This document shows positions 30,158-38,074 of a stretch of DNA of 38,312 nt, piece after piece. Position 1 is the stretch's first letter, and every line of letters begins with the position of its first letter. The stretch comes from Clostridia bacterium. Lineage in GTDB: Bacteria > Bacillota > Clostridia > Christensenellales > Aristaeellaceae. Location: assembly GCA_017471885.1 (NCBI GenBank), contig JAFURI010000064.1, forward strand, positions 1 through 38,312, given 5' to 3'. Position numbers and translations under genes: made by a program. The notes under the pieces were generated by a model, which searched no databases, had not been told where the DNA came from, and was given only the letters and a program-made list of their open reading frames with translations.

Positions 30158-30873
30158 GGAGCCGGTCTCCTTTCATCCAGTATCACGGGGATCACATGAT
30201 CGGCTGTGCTGCTGTCCGGGGTGACGCGGCAGCACACGGCAGTGATAATCACCCCGGCGCTGCGGGCGTCGCGGAGTGCGTCGCCGAAGGCGGGGTGGGT
30301 TTTGTCATTGGGATACAGGGCGCGCACGTCCTCACGCTGCGCCACAAAGCAGAGCATGGCCTCGTATCCCGCCTCGCGGGAGGCGATCAGCTCCCGGATG
30401 TGCTTCACCCCGCGTTCGGTAGGCGCGTCGGGGAAGAAGGCGAAGCCGTCGTCATCAAACAGGGTTACGCCCTTGACCTCGGCAAAGCCGCGGATCAGCC
30501 TGCCGCCTTCCTGCCGCTGATAGGCGAAATCAAACCGGGAGCCGCCGAAGGAGCTCTCCGGACGGATTGCCTCCACGCCGGGAAGGCAGCGGCCGGACAG
30601 CAGCCATTCGCCGAAAACGCGGTTGGGAGCCTGCGAATCCATGCAGACCGTGTAGCCGCGGTTTTCCACCAGGACCAGATCGTAGCGGGTTTTGCGGTCG
30701 GGATTATCCGATTCCTCCAGCCAGACCCGCGCGCCGGGATACAGCAGCTCCCGGCAGCGGCCCGTGTTCTTCACATGGCAGATAACTTCTTCACCCTCCG
30801 CCTCGCACAGGGCGATGAAACGGTTGGGCCTGCGCAGGAATACGGCGGGCTTCAGCCTGTGGTAGAGCTTCAC
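30154..30873 (-). CDS. sfsA: SfsA-family protein (sugar fermentation stimulation / nuclease)
   Basis: A 239-residue SfsA homologue. Family motifs are CHVKNTGRCRELLYPGARVW (N-terminal OB-like part), and the nuclease-like core with EVKGVTL and FPDAPTERGVKHIREL. SfsA was first linked to maltose gene expression in E. coli; later work suggests DNA binding and nuclease activity, so its role here is uncertain. The start is GTG at 30871-30873, overlapping the stop of the VanW-like gene by 4 bases with a weak AAGG site, so translation is coupled. Its presence inside a cell-wall operon is unusual. Confidence 0.92.
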   Translation of the reverse strand: MKLYHRLKPAVFLRRPNRFIALCEAEGEEVICHVKNTGRCRELLYPGARVWLEESDNPDRKTRYDLVLVENRGYTVCMDSQAPNRVFGEWLLSGRCLPGVEAIRPESSFGGSRFDFAYQRQEGGRLIRGFAEVKGVTLFDDDGFAFFPDAPTERGVKHIRELIASREAGYEAMLCFVAQREDVRALYPNDKTHPAFGDALRDARSAGVIITAVCCRVTPDSSTADHVIPVILDERRPAP

Positions 30874-32018
30874 TGGGCCTTGTACACCAGCATCAGCAGC
30901 GCGCCGTCGTCGCTGGTGTGGCCTTCCACGCGGATGGGGAAGTCATAATTGTTGCGGAAGCGCAGGTTCAGGCTGTCGGAGCCGACGGCCGCATCCACGC
31001 CATGGGGCAGATAGCTGGCGCCGCTGGGGCCGTGGGGACGGCGCTGGAGGATCTCCACGCCGGGCAGCTGCAGCAGGGCGTTATACAGCGTGGAGGACAC
31101 CTGACAGGTGCCGCCGCCGTAGCCGGGCTGGGTCTCGCCGTCCACCAGCACGGGAGCTTCATGATAGCCGATGGACTTCTTGTAGGGGCCCACCTGCTTG
31201 TTGAAGTTCAGCTCCTCGCCGGGCTGCATCACGCGGGTAAGGCGGTCGCAGGCTACGGAGATGTTGATGATGCGGCCCTTGTTGCTCTTGGTCTGCACCA
31301 TCTTGTAGAAGGAGGTGTAGGCCGCAATGGGCGTTTCCTCACTGATGGGCTCATCCGTGGGAGAAACGGGGATCAGATCGGTCAGGTCGTTCATGTTGAT
31401 GTAGCCGTAGGTGCGCCAGTAATGCACGATGGCCCAGCCGTCCCGGATCTGCCAGATGCTCAGCTTGGTGCCGGGATTGAGCACAACCCAGCTGTCGTCG
31501 CTGTCGCTCATGGACTTGCGCACCTCGCACACGTCGGCGGTGGTGGCGATATAGGCGGCCTTCTGCACGCCGTAGGGAGCTGTGTTGACGGGATCCACCG
31601 CTTCCACGTCGGTGATGCGGGAACGCAGCACATAACCGATATCATCCTTGTAGCGGATGATGGCATAGGTGCTGCCCACATACAGCACGTCCGCCCTTGC
31701 GCCTGCGCCGAAGCTGCGGATGCGCTTGGAATCGGTGCTGCGTTCGGGATACAGGTTGGAGTTCTCCAGCACGCGGGCGGTATAGATCGCCGGGGACTTG
31801 CGGTTGAATTCCTTCTTGTCAGGCTCCTCGAAAACCTCGCCCACCACGGCGGTGACCATGTCCTCGTCGGAACCTTCGTCCATGCTGCGGAGCTCCTCCA
31901 GCTCGTCGTCGGTCAGGATGGGCGCGGTCGCGTCGTCGTCATCCTCGGCGAGGGCGGCGGGCAGGGCGCACAGCAGCAGAATCAACGCGCACAGCAGCGC
32001 GAACATACGGTTCAGCAT
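30870..32018 (-). CDS. Secreted VanW-like protein with SH3-type region
   Basis: A 382-residue exported protein. Residues 1-24 are a signal peptide ending LPAALAE, followed by a short acidic part (EDDDDATAPIL). The middle (about 75-215) carries two bacterial SH3-like stretches (ENSNLYPERSTDSKRIRSFG and ADVCEVRKSMSDSDDSWVVL) that usually bind cell-wall peptide. The C-terminal VanW domain (about 245-375) shows IINISVACDRLTRVMQPGEE and GGGTCQVSSTLYNALLQLPG, a conserved family block. VanW is of unknown biochemistry, named from vancomycin clusters but common outside them. It is the first gene of the five-gene operon, with its own promoter; no van resistance genes are present. Confidence 0.88.
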   Translation of the reverse strand: MLNRMFALLCALILLLCALPAALAEDDDDATAPILTDDELEELRSMDEGSDEDMVTAVVGEVFEEPDKKEFNRKSPAIYTARVLENSNLYPERSTDSKRIRSFGAGARADVLYVGSTYAIIRYKDDIGYVLRSRITDVEAVDPVNTAPYGVQKAAYIATTADVCEVRKSMSDSDDSWVVLNPGTKLSIWQIRDGWAIVHYWRTYGYINMNDLTDLIPVSPTDEPISEETPIAAYTSFYKMVQTKSNKGRIINISVACDRLTRVMQPGEELNFNKQVGPYKKSIGYHEAPVLVDGETQPGYGGGTCQVSSTLYNALLQLPGVEILQRRPHGPSGASYLPHGVDAAVGSDSLNLRFRNNYDFPIRVEGHTSDDGALLMLVYKAQ

Positions 32019-32076
32019 AAAAGGCAGACCTCCTTAAGGCATAACAAATCAGAATGGGTAAAGAAACCCACATAGC

Positions 32077-32105
32077 ATTATAGCATCACAAACGCCCTCC
32101 TGCAA
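32077..32105 (-). promoter_or_regulatory. Promoter of the five-gene envelope operon
   Basis: Minus-strand TTGCAG (32100-32105) and TATAAT (32077-32082), 17 bases apart, with the extended -10 TG one base before it, 59 bases ahead of the VanW-like start. It lies 34 bases past the preceding minus-strand terminator. Confidence 0.85.
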
Positions 32106-32138
32106 GGGAAGGAGACAGGTTTTACACCCGTAAGCATG

Positions 32139-32171
32139 AAAAAAACGGCGGAGGATATGAAACCTCCGCCG
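32139..32171 (-). terminator. Terminator of an unassigned minus-strand transcript
   Basis: Perfect 9-bp stem CGGCGGAGG/CCTCCGCCG (32146-32154, 32163-32171), 8-base loop, then seven T on the minus strand. The fhs gene already has its own terminator upstream at 32311-32352, so this one seems to end a separate short transcript, or acts as a backup or attenuator before the VanW-like operon. Confidence 0.85.
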
Positions 32172-32310
32172 CAGCATTCCTCCGGGCAGAGCGGGATTCC
32201 GGGAGAACCTGGTCCGGACGACCTCTTCCATTTCACAATTCGATCGCTTTCAGCTCGTTGTAAGGACAGTGTGTCCATGAAACGGCTGAATGGCCATGCA
32301 TCTGCGGTTC
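32172..32310 (-). ncRNA. Candidate structured small RNA of unknown class
   Basis: The stretch between two minus-strand terminators holds no convincing gene: the open frames that cross it lack ribosome sites. On the minus strand it contains short stems, GGACA/TGTCC (32263-32275), GGTC/GACC (32209-32221 region) and an imperfect CTCC.GG/CC.GGAG stem (32179-32205 region), and ends in the strong terminator at 32139-32171. I could not match it to SRP RNA, 6S RNA, T-box or a known riboswitch by eye, and a promoter for it is not clear. It may be a small RNA or a leader. Confidence 0.35.
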
Positions 32311-32352
32311 AAAAAGCAAAAAGGCGCGGAATCCTGAAGCGGATTCCGCGTC
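32311..32352 (-). terminator. Terminator of fhs
   Basis: 10-bp stem CGCGGAATCC/GGATTCCGCG (32325-32334, 32341-32350), 6-base loop, extended by G-T and G-C pairs, followed on the minus strand by TTTTTGCTTTTT. It starts 39 bases after the fhs stop. Confidence 0.88.
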
Positions 32353-32390
32353 TTTTCAACAGATGGAAATAATCAGTGCGCCGCAGGGGA

Positions 32391-34058
32391 TCAGAACAGA
32401 CCGGTGATCTGACCCTGCTTATTCACGTCGATGTTCTCGGCGGCGGGAACCTTGGGCAGACCGGGCATGGCGATGATATCGCCTGCGAAGGCCACCACAA
32501 AGCCGGCGCCGGCAGACAGCCGGACCTGACGGATGTGCAGCGTATGGCCGGTGGGCGCGCCCAGCGCCTTGGCGTCGTCGGTGAAGGAATACTGGGTCTT
32601 GGCGATGCATACAGGGCACTCGCGCCAGCCTTCCTCCTCCAGCTTGGCAAGCTGCTTGAGCACGCTGCCGCTGAAGGCCACGTCAGCCGCGCCGTAGATC
32701 TTCTGCGCCACGGCGGTGATCTTGTCCTTCAGGGACAGGGAGGATTCATAGGTGTAGGAGGGCTCGGCCTTGGGGGCGCTGTCAACGGTGTTGCACACCA
32801 GTGCAGCCAGTTCCTTCACGCCTTCGCCGCCCTTTGCCCAGCCGTCGCACAGTTCGACGGGCGCGCCGGCCTTCTCACAGGCGGAACGCAGCAGAGCCAT
32901 CTCGGCCTCGGTATCGGTGACAAAGCGGTTCATGGCCACGATGACCGGACGCTTCCACACGTTGCGGATGTGGTCGATGTGGGTCAGCAGGTTGGGCAGA
33001 CCCTTCTCCAGATACTCTACGCTTTCCTTGCTCAGATCGGCCTTGGGGCAGCCGCCGTGGGACTTGAGCGCGCGCACGGTGGCGACGATCACCACTGCGT
33101 CGGGCCAGATGCCGCTCATGCGGCACTTGATGTCCAGGAACTTCTCCGCGCCAAGGTCGGCGCCGAAGCCGGCCTCGGTCACCACATAATCCGCCAGCTT
33201 CATGGCGGTCTTGGTGGCGATAACGCTGTTGCAGCCGTGGGCAATGTTGGCGAAGGGGCCGCCGTGCATCAGGCAGGGAGTGCCGTCGATGGTCTGCACC
33301 AGGTTGGGCTGGATGGCGTCGCGCAGCAGCGCGGCCATGGCGCCCTCGGCGTGGATATCGCCGGCGGTAACCGGCGCGCCGGAGAAGGTGCGGGCCACCT
33401 GCAGGCGGGCGAGGCGGGCCTTCAGGTCCTGCAGATCCTGCGCCAGGCAGAATACTGCCATGACCTCGCTGGCGGCGGTGATATCAAAGCCGTCCTCACG
33501 GGGCATGCCGTTGGGCTTGCCGCCCAGACCGCTGACGATGGAACGCAGCTGACGGTCGTTCACGTCAAGGCAGCGCCGCCAGGAAACCTGACGGGGATCG
33601 ATACCCAGCCGGTTGCCCTGCTGGATGTGGTTGTCCACCATGGCTGCCAGCAGGTTGTTGGCGGCGGTGATGGCGTGCAGGTCGCCGGTGAAGTGCAGGT
33701 TGATATTCTCCATGGGCAGCGCCTGAGCGTGACCGCCGCCGGTTGCGCCGCCCTTCATGCCGAAGACCGGGCCCAGGGAGGGCTCGCGCAGGGCCAGCAT
33801 GGACTTTTTGCCCAGCTTGGTCATGCCGTCGGCCAGACCCACGGAAACGGTGGTCTTGCCTTCGCCGGCGGGCGTGGGGTTGATGGCGGTCACAAGGATC
33901 AGCTTCGCCCTGCTCTCGCCGGGGATCTGTGCAGGATCCACCTTGGCGATATAGCGGCCGTAGGGGGTCAGGGCGTCCTCGGGAATACCGGCGGCAGCGG
34001 CGATCTGTGCAATCTGCCGGGGCTTTGCAGCCTGTGCAATTTCAATATCGGTAGGCAT
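32391..34058 (-). CDS. fhs: Formate-tetrahydrofolate ligase
   Basis: A 555-residue enzyme that uses ATP to make 10-formyltetrahydrofolate from formate, the entry of formate into one-carbon metabolism and the Wood-Ljungdahl methyl branch. The N-terminus PTDIEIAQAAKPRQIAQIA and the nucleotide site INPTPAGEGKTT (about 60-70) are family hallmarks, followed by FGMKGGATGGGHAQALPMEN. Length is normal. An in-frame ATG lies 9 bases earlier (34065-34067), but GGAAGGAG nearly abuts it and is about 10 bases from the ATG at 34056-34058, which also matches the family start. It is a single-gene unit with its own promoter and terminator; other acetogenesis genes are not in the window. Confidence 0.95.
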   Translation of the reverse strand: MPTDIEIAQAAKPRQIAQIAAAAGIPEDALTPYGRYIAKVDPAQIPGESRAKLILVTAINPTPAGEGKTTVSVGLADGMTKLGKKSMLALREPSLGPVFGMKGGATGGGHAQALPMENINLHFTGDLHAITAANNLLAAMVDNHIQQGNRLGIDPRQVSWRRCLDVNDRQLRSIVSGLGGKPNGMPREDGFDITAASEVMAVFCLAQDLQDLKARLARLQVARTFSGAPVTAGDIHAEGAMAALLRDAIQPNLVQTIDGTPCLMHGGPFANIAHGCNSVIATKTAMKLADYVVTEAGFGADLGAEKFLDIKCRMSGIWPDAVVIVATVRALKSHGGCPKADLSKESVEYLEKGLPNLLTHIDHIRNVWKRPVIVAMNRFVTDTEAEMALLRSACEKAGAPVELCDGWAKGGEGVKELAALVCNTVDSAPKAEPSYTYESSLSLKDKITAVAQKIYGAADVAFSGSVLKQLAKLEEEGWRECPVCIAKTQYSFTDDAKALGAPTGHTLHIRQVRLSAGAGFVVAFAGDIIAMPGLPKVPAAENIDVNKQGQITGLF

Positions 34059-34125
34059 TTTGTTCATGCTCCTTCCGTGAAGTTTCGTTCAGCATCATTC
34101 GTACATCATGGGGCATACCGCAGTC

Positions 34126-34154
34126 ATTATAGCGTATGCAGCGGATGAATGCAA
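34126..34154 (-). promoter_or_regulatory. Promoter of fhs
   Basis: Minus-strand TTGCAT (34149-34154) and TATAAT (34126-34131), 17 bases apart, 68 bases before the start. No folate riboswitch motif was recognised in the leader. Confidence 0.85.
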
Positions 34155-34199
34155 GTTTTTTCCGAACTTTCTGTCCGGGAATGTAAATTAGTTTCGTCT

Positions 34200-35417
34200 T
34201 TAAGGTTGCCCGTAGTACGCCCATGCGGCGGCAAAGGCGTTGCGACTCAGACGGCAGATATAGTTTTTCAGCTTGATTTGGCAGCCGTTGGTGATCAGCG
34301 CAAAGACGAAGCCGCTCTCCGGCTCCCAGTACAGGTTGCATAGCACGCCGTCGCTGCGGCCCTGATGGCCGTACACCATGCGGTCGGGAAGAAGATCGGC
34401 CGCGCGGTGGACGCACAGGCCGTAGGGGCTGTCGGCGGTGACGCCGCCCTTGCCCTGCTGGCTGGAGGTCATCTCGGCGATGGTTTCCGGCCGGAGAATG
34501 GTCACGCCGTCCAGCGTGCCGCCCTGACACATCATCATGCCGATTCTGCACAGGTCGTCACCGCGGATCCAGATATCGCCCACCACCAGATCATAGTGCT
34601 TTTCCGCGCCGGCATTGGGATCGTAGGGTTCGGTGATGTAGAAATTGCGCTTGCGGGCGGCCTTGCCCTCCTCGTTGTAGCGCATGGCGGCATCATCGGG
34701 CTGATCCAGCAGCCATACGCGGTAGGCGGCGTCCACGCCCATGGGCTGGAACAGTCCCTCGTCCACGCAGGTGTTCAGATCCTTGCCGGAGGCGATCTCC
34801 ATCAGACTGCCGAGGATGCCCGCGCCGAAATTGGAGTATCTGTAATAGTAGCCCGGGCGGCGGGAGAGCCAGTCTGCGTTGCGCAGCTGGGTTTTCAGTG
34901 TGGAGCCTGCATAGTAGTGCCCGCCGATGGAGGAGGTGTGGCTCATCAGCATGCGGATGGTGATGGGCGTGTTCTGGTAACGGGGATGCTTCACCGGATA
35001 GCCCAGGTACTCGTCGATGGGCGTATCCAGATCCAGCTTGCCCTCTTCCACCAGCTGCATGACGCGGATGCCGGAGATCATCTTCGTCACAGAGGCGGTT
35101 TTGAAATAGGTCTGGGGCGTTACCGGCTTTTTCTCCTGCTTGTCCGCCAGACCGTAATCATAATGATAGAGAATCCGATCGCCCCGTGCTACAACAACCA
35201 CTGCGCCGGTGGTGTTGTTCTGCGCAAAGAGCCTGTGCAGGGTTGCGTCCAGCTCCGGGTTGAGTCCGGAGGGGGCCGCGGCGGATTCGTCCGCGGTCAG
35301 AATTTCATCCTCCTCGTCCACCACCAGATATTCATCCGGCAGGGGAATATCCTCTGCCAGCGTGCCGGACAGGAACATGCACAGGGCAAGCGTCATCATC
35401 AGCAGTCGTTTCAGCAT
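34200..35417 (-). CDS. Secreted serine hydrolase, class C beta-lactamase/DD-peptidase fold
   Basis: A 405-residue exported enzyme. Residues 1-21 are a signal peptide (MLKRLLMMTLALCMFLSGTL), followed by an acidic linker of about 30 residues. The catalytic set of the beta-lactamase/penicillin-binding class C family is S109-V-T-K112, Y194-S-N196 and H351-Q-G. Such proteins are DD-peptidases, esterases or D-amino-acid amidases; resistance activity cannot be assumed. The start at 35415-35417 has AAAGGA 7 bases upstream; the longer frame lacks a signal peptide at its end. It lies 95 bases after the preceding secreted unknown on the same strand and may be part of the ECF sigma unit. Confidence 0.9.
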   Translation of the reverse strand: MLKRLLMMTLALCMFLSGTLAEDIPLPDEYLVVDEEDEILTADESAAAPSGLNPELDATLHRLFAQNNTTGAVVVVARGDRILYHYDYGLADKQEKKPVTPQTYFKTASVTKMISGIRVMQLVEEGKLDLDTPIDEYLGYPVKHPRYQNTPITIRMLMSHTSSIGGHYYAGSTLKTQLRNADWLSRRPGYYYRYSNFGAGILGSLMEIASGKDLNTCVDEGLFQPMGVDAAYRVWLLDQPDDAAMRYNEEGKAARKRNFYITEPYDPNAGAEKHYDLVVGDIWIRGDDLCRIGMMMCQGGTLDGVTILRPETIAEMTSSQQGKGGVTADSPYGLCVHRAADLLPDRMVYGHQGRSDGVLCNLYWEPESGFVFALITNGCQIKLKNYICRLSRNAFAAAWAYYGQP

Positions 35418-35512
35418 AGCGGTTTCCTTTCGTATATGGAAGCTTGTGTTAACCATTCGCCTCCGGCAGGGCGGAATCCTCCGGGAAAGCTGCATCTTCC
35501 GGCAGATGGGCG

Positions 35513-36541
35513 TTACCAGTCCATGTCGCTGCGGTCAAGGGCGGGAGAGGCGGCGGCATGGGGCTGACTTTGCCATCCCCAGCGCCATTCCACGCTTTTG
35601 ATGACGTGCACCGCGTACGCCAGCGATCTGTCGGTCAGGAGGCTGCATGGGTTGATAATCAGTGCATGTACGCTGACTGCGTTGCCCTGCCGGTCAAGAA
35701 CGTCTGCGTTATAGGGCAATGCGATCATGCGGCCGTCGGATGCATACATACCCGCGGGGATGTAGTCCGGCTTGCGGCGCTGGTCATGAGTCAGCGGCGG
35801 ACGCTGCGCGAGATAGGGCTCCTGACGCAGATCCAGCAGGAGACCGGCCTCATCCAGCGCCGTGAGACGGTCGTCCTTGCGCATCGCAACCGAGGCTGCG
35901 TCCCACGAGGCGGGATCGGCGGAGAGAAGCTCCTCAGGCGAAGCGTACGCAAGGTATGCAATGCCGTCCGTGCGGCGCATTGCTTCAGGGGAACGAAGGG
36001 AAAGAAGGGTCAGGGCATAATCCTGCGCGTTTCCGTCCCTCTTTTTCCGGGTTGAGCCGTTGCACAGCAGCAGGGTGACGCCGTCGCCTGTGCGGTCGTA
36101 AAAGTACACGTTGTAGCGCCGGGTCGTATCCTCGGGCAGCAGTCGCCAGAGATCCCGGTGCAGCCACTGATGGCATTCTGTGGCCTGCTCGGGAAAGTAG
36201 CGCGGATAGCCGTAGAGAATGCCTTCCTCCGCCAGCCTTTGAAGATCAACGTCCGAAGCGGAAACAATGGCCAGTTCCCAGTGCTGCTTCTGGTCGATCA
36301 GCTCCTGCGTATCCCCGCCGCGCTTGATGACGCAGCCCCAGCTGGCGGTATAGCCGTCGGTACTGGGAACGGGGATTCCTTCCGCAGCATACCGGGCAGA
36401 CAGACGGCTCTGCCATGCCTGCAGGATCCGGGCTTCAAGCTGTTCATCCCGGCCGGTGAGGCCGGATGCAAGCGCGGGGATGGAATGGCATAGCAAAAGC
36501 AGCGTGACGAGCATGAGCAGCGGTCTCAGCCTGCGTGTCAT
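35513..36541 (-). CDS. Secreted protein of unknown function
   Basis: A 342-residue exported protein. Residues 1-25 are a signal peptide (LLMLVTLLLLCHSIPALASG). The body has ELAIVSASDVDLQRLAEEGI and later HALIINPCSLLTDRSLAYAV, faintly like an extracellular solute-binding protein, but without enough support to name it. No membrane helix or wall-anchor signal is visible. The ATG at 36539-36541 follows AAAGGAG by 6 bases; the open frame further upstream is discounted. Position between the anti-sigma-like gene and the serine hydrolase, on the same strand, suggests it belongs to the sigma factor unit. Confidence 0.75.
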   Translation of the reverse strand: MTRRLRPLLMLVTLLLLCHSIPALASGLTGRDEQLEARILQAWQSRLSARYAAEGIPVPSTDGYTASWGCVIKRGGDTQELIDQKQHWELAIVSASDVDLQRLAEEGILYGYPRYFPEQATECHQWLHRDLWRLLPEDTTRRYNVYFYDRTGDGVTLLLCNGSTRKKRDGNAQDYALTLLSLRSPEAMRRTDGIAYLAYASPEELLSADPASWDAASVAMRKDDRLTALDEAGLLLDLRQEPYLAQRPPLTHDQRRKPDYIPAGMYASDGRMIALPYNADVLDRQGNAVSVHALIINPCSLLTDRSLAYAVHVIKSVEWRWGWQSQPHAAASPALDRSDMDW

Positions 36542-36574
36542 AGAAAGCTCCTTTCTTTTGCGCCTCTGAGGGCA

Positions 36575-36605
36575 TGAAGAAGGACGGCCCCGTGCGGAGC
36601 CGTCC
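36575..36605 (-). terminator. Possible weak terminator after the anti-sigma-like gene
   Basis: GGACGGC/GCCGTCC stem (36582-36588, 36599-36605) extended by CC/GG, followed by TTCTTCATG on the minus strand. The U-tract is poor, so read-through to the next genes is likely. Confidence 0.5.
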
Positions 36606-36612
36606 GGAGGGG

Positions 36613-37440
36613 TCACTTGCCGGCGGAGGAAGGCTGGATGGCGAACACCCAGTCCTGCGCCTGACGCGTATCCATCAGATGTTCGTCTGCGGCGCTGACC
36701 TCGTGATTGGCCACATATACGCTCAGGGTGTACGCATCCTGACGGGGGATAGGCTCCATCAGCTGGATCTCCATGGAGAAAACCAGACTGCCGTCCTCTT
36801 GTTGGATCCCGGTGTAGCCCACGTCGCAGGGGATCACATCGCCCTTGGCGTCAACAAGGCCGTTGGCCGTGGCGCGGGCGCACAGGATGACCGCGCCGCT
36901 TTCAGCCGCCTTTTCCAGTACGGTAGGCGTTCCTGCGGGAATACCTTCCCGGCCGTTGTAATAGGGGTTGTAATTCCAGGGGTCGGATACCAGATAGTCC
37001 TCCGGCATGACAACCACGTTGGCGTTCTCCGCCGGGCGGATGGTGCCGGTGGCCAGAATGTAGGAGCACATGCCGTCATCCACGGTCATGCCTTCGTTAT
37101 CCAGCGTGATGCCGGTGACGATCACGTCGTCCATGGTATAGATGAGATCGCCCACCTGAACAGAGGGCTTGCTGGAGTCGATATCGCCGTTCAGGGCGGC
37201 GGTTTTCCACTCCTCGCCGTAGAACGTGCCGAAATAGTCGGCGGTGTTGGAGACGATGGCGGCAAAGGCCACGCCTGCCAGAGCGATCAGCGCCATGACA
37301 AGCGCTGCGGTACGGATGGTCAGCTTCTTCACGGGCGGTTCCTCCTGTGTGCGGCGCAGGGCACACTGAACGCTGCGCCGGAAGCCCTCGGGCGTTTCGC
37401 CCCAGACCCGGTTTTGCAGATCAAGCTCCTTCAGTGTCAC
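36613..37440 (-). CDS. Membrane-anchored anti-sigma-like protein
   Basis: A 275-residue protein with a short cytoplasmic N-terminus (about 40 residues, LDLQNRVWGETPEGFRRSVQ), one membrane helix (about 43-62, TAALVMALIALAGVAFAAIV) and an extracellular C-terminal domain of about 210 residues. The layout, and a 4-base overlap with the ECF sigma gene before it, fit a regulated anti-sigma factor that holds the sigma factor at the membrane. I do not recognise a zinc anti-sigma motif, so the call rests on topology and context. The GTG at 37438-37440 has AAGGAGG 10 bases upstream. Confidence 0.7.
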   Translation of the reverse strand: MTLKELDLQNRVWGETPEGFRRSVQCALRRTQEEPPVKKLTIRTAALVMALIALAGVAFAAIVSNTADYFGTFYGEEWKTAALNGDIDSSKPSVQVGDLIYTMDDVIVTGITLDNEGMTVDDGMCSYILATGTIRPAENANVVVMPEDYLVSDPWNYNPYYNGREGIPAGTPTVLEKAAESGAVILCARATANGLVDAKGDVIPCDVGYTGIQQEDGSLVFSMEIQLMEPIPRQDAYTLSVYVANHEVSAADEHLMDTRQAQDWVFAIQPSSAGK

Positions 37441-37913
37441 AGATCCTGCACCTCCTTGAAAATGTCGCTTTGCTTCATGACGTTCCGTCCCCGGGAGAGA
37501 CGGGACTTGACGGTGCCTGCAGGCAGACGCAGCATGGATGCGATTTCATCCACCGCGTAGCCCTCCAGATAATGGAGCACCAGCGGGAGACGGTACTTGT
37601 CCTCAAGGCCGGAGAAGAAGCGGTACAGGTCCGGATCCGCGCCGGGCGGGGCAGGAAGATCGGGAATGGATTCGACGGGCGTTTCATGTCTGCTGCGGCG
37701 GAGGTGAGCGTAGCACTCGTTGATGAGAATCCGCGTCACCCAGGCCTGCAGACGGCTCTCGTCCCTCAGGGTGGACTGCTTGCGCCATGCGCGTTCGATG
37801 CAGGACTGCACCGCGTCCTCGCGGTCGCATTCCTGCGGCAGAATGCTGGCGGAAACCCTGTACAGCGTGCCCTGCATCGCAATGATGCGGCGGGCAAATT
37901 CCTCACTGGTCAT
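37437..37913 (-). CDS. ECF-type RNA polymerase sigma factor
   Basis: A 158-residue sigma-70 family factor of the ECF group. Region 2 is seen in ECDREDAVQSCIERAWRKQS and LQAWVTRILINECYAHLRRS; region 4 in EGYAVDEIASMLRLPAGTVK followed by SRLSRGRNVMK, the -35 binding helix-turn-helix. The ATG at 37911-37913 follows GGAGG by 9 bases. It is the first gene of the unit with the anti-sigma-like protein, so it most likely turns on this unit and an unknown regulon on an envelope signal. Its promoter is not clear; a short spaced GGGAACC/CGTT pair upstream does not meet ECF spacing. Confidence 0.93.
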   Translation of the reverse strand: MTSEEFARRIIAMQGTLYRVSASILPQECDREDAVQSCIERAWRKQSTLRDESRLQAWVTRILINECYAHLRRSRHETPVESIPDLPAPPGADPDLYRFFSGLEDKYRLPLVLHYLEGYAVDEIASMLRLPAGTVKSRLSRGRNVMKQSDIFKEVQDL

Positions 37914-38011
37914 GGCAAAAGGCCTCCATAGCTGCGGTTTGTAAATCGATCTACACTATATAGATGAACGGAGGATGCGGCAGGTTCCCGCGGAGAAAAC
38001 TTTTTTGCAAC

Positions 38012-38041
38012 AAAAAAGGAAGAGCCCCGAGGGACTCTTCC
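38012..38041 (-). terminator. Terminator of rplL
   Basis: GGAAGAG/CTCTTCC stem (38018-38024, 38035-38041) with inner CCC/GGG and a bulged A, followed by TTTTTTG on the minus strand. The T-run can itself pair with a downstream A-run: CTTTTTTG-CAA-CAAAAAAG (38000-38018). Confidence 0.88.
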
Positions 38042-38074
38042 TTCTGATTTGCGTTTTGAGAAGCGCAGGCGAAA

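Noticed and set aside
30870-32018. Vancomycin resistance cluster based on the VanW-like gene
   Set aside because: No vanA/B-type ligase, vanH, vanX or VanRS is present; VanW domains are common in clostridia without resistance.
32139-32310. SRP RNA, 6S RNA, T-box, c-di-AMP or folate riboswitch in the non-coding stretch
   Set aside because: None of the conserved blocks I know for these (for example GGAAGGAAGCAG of SRP RNA or the T-box GGTGG-ACCGCG) is present.
32136-32372. Possible small plus-strand gene of 78 residues in the gap between the VanW-like gene and fhs
   Set aside because: No ribosome site before the ATG, and the frame crosses two terminators of the minus strand; proline-rich random composition.
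34200-35417. Beta-lactamase resistance gene
   Set aside because: The SxxK, YSN and HQG motifs are shared by DD-peptidases and esterases; resistance cannot be claimed from the fold.
37940-38000. ECF-type autoregulated promoter upstream of the sigma factor gene
   Set aside because: GGGAACC and CGTT occur but only 13 bases apart, shorter than the usual 15-17; the inverted repeat ATCTA/TAGAT nearby could be chance.
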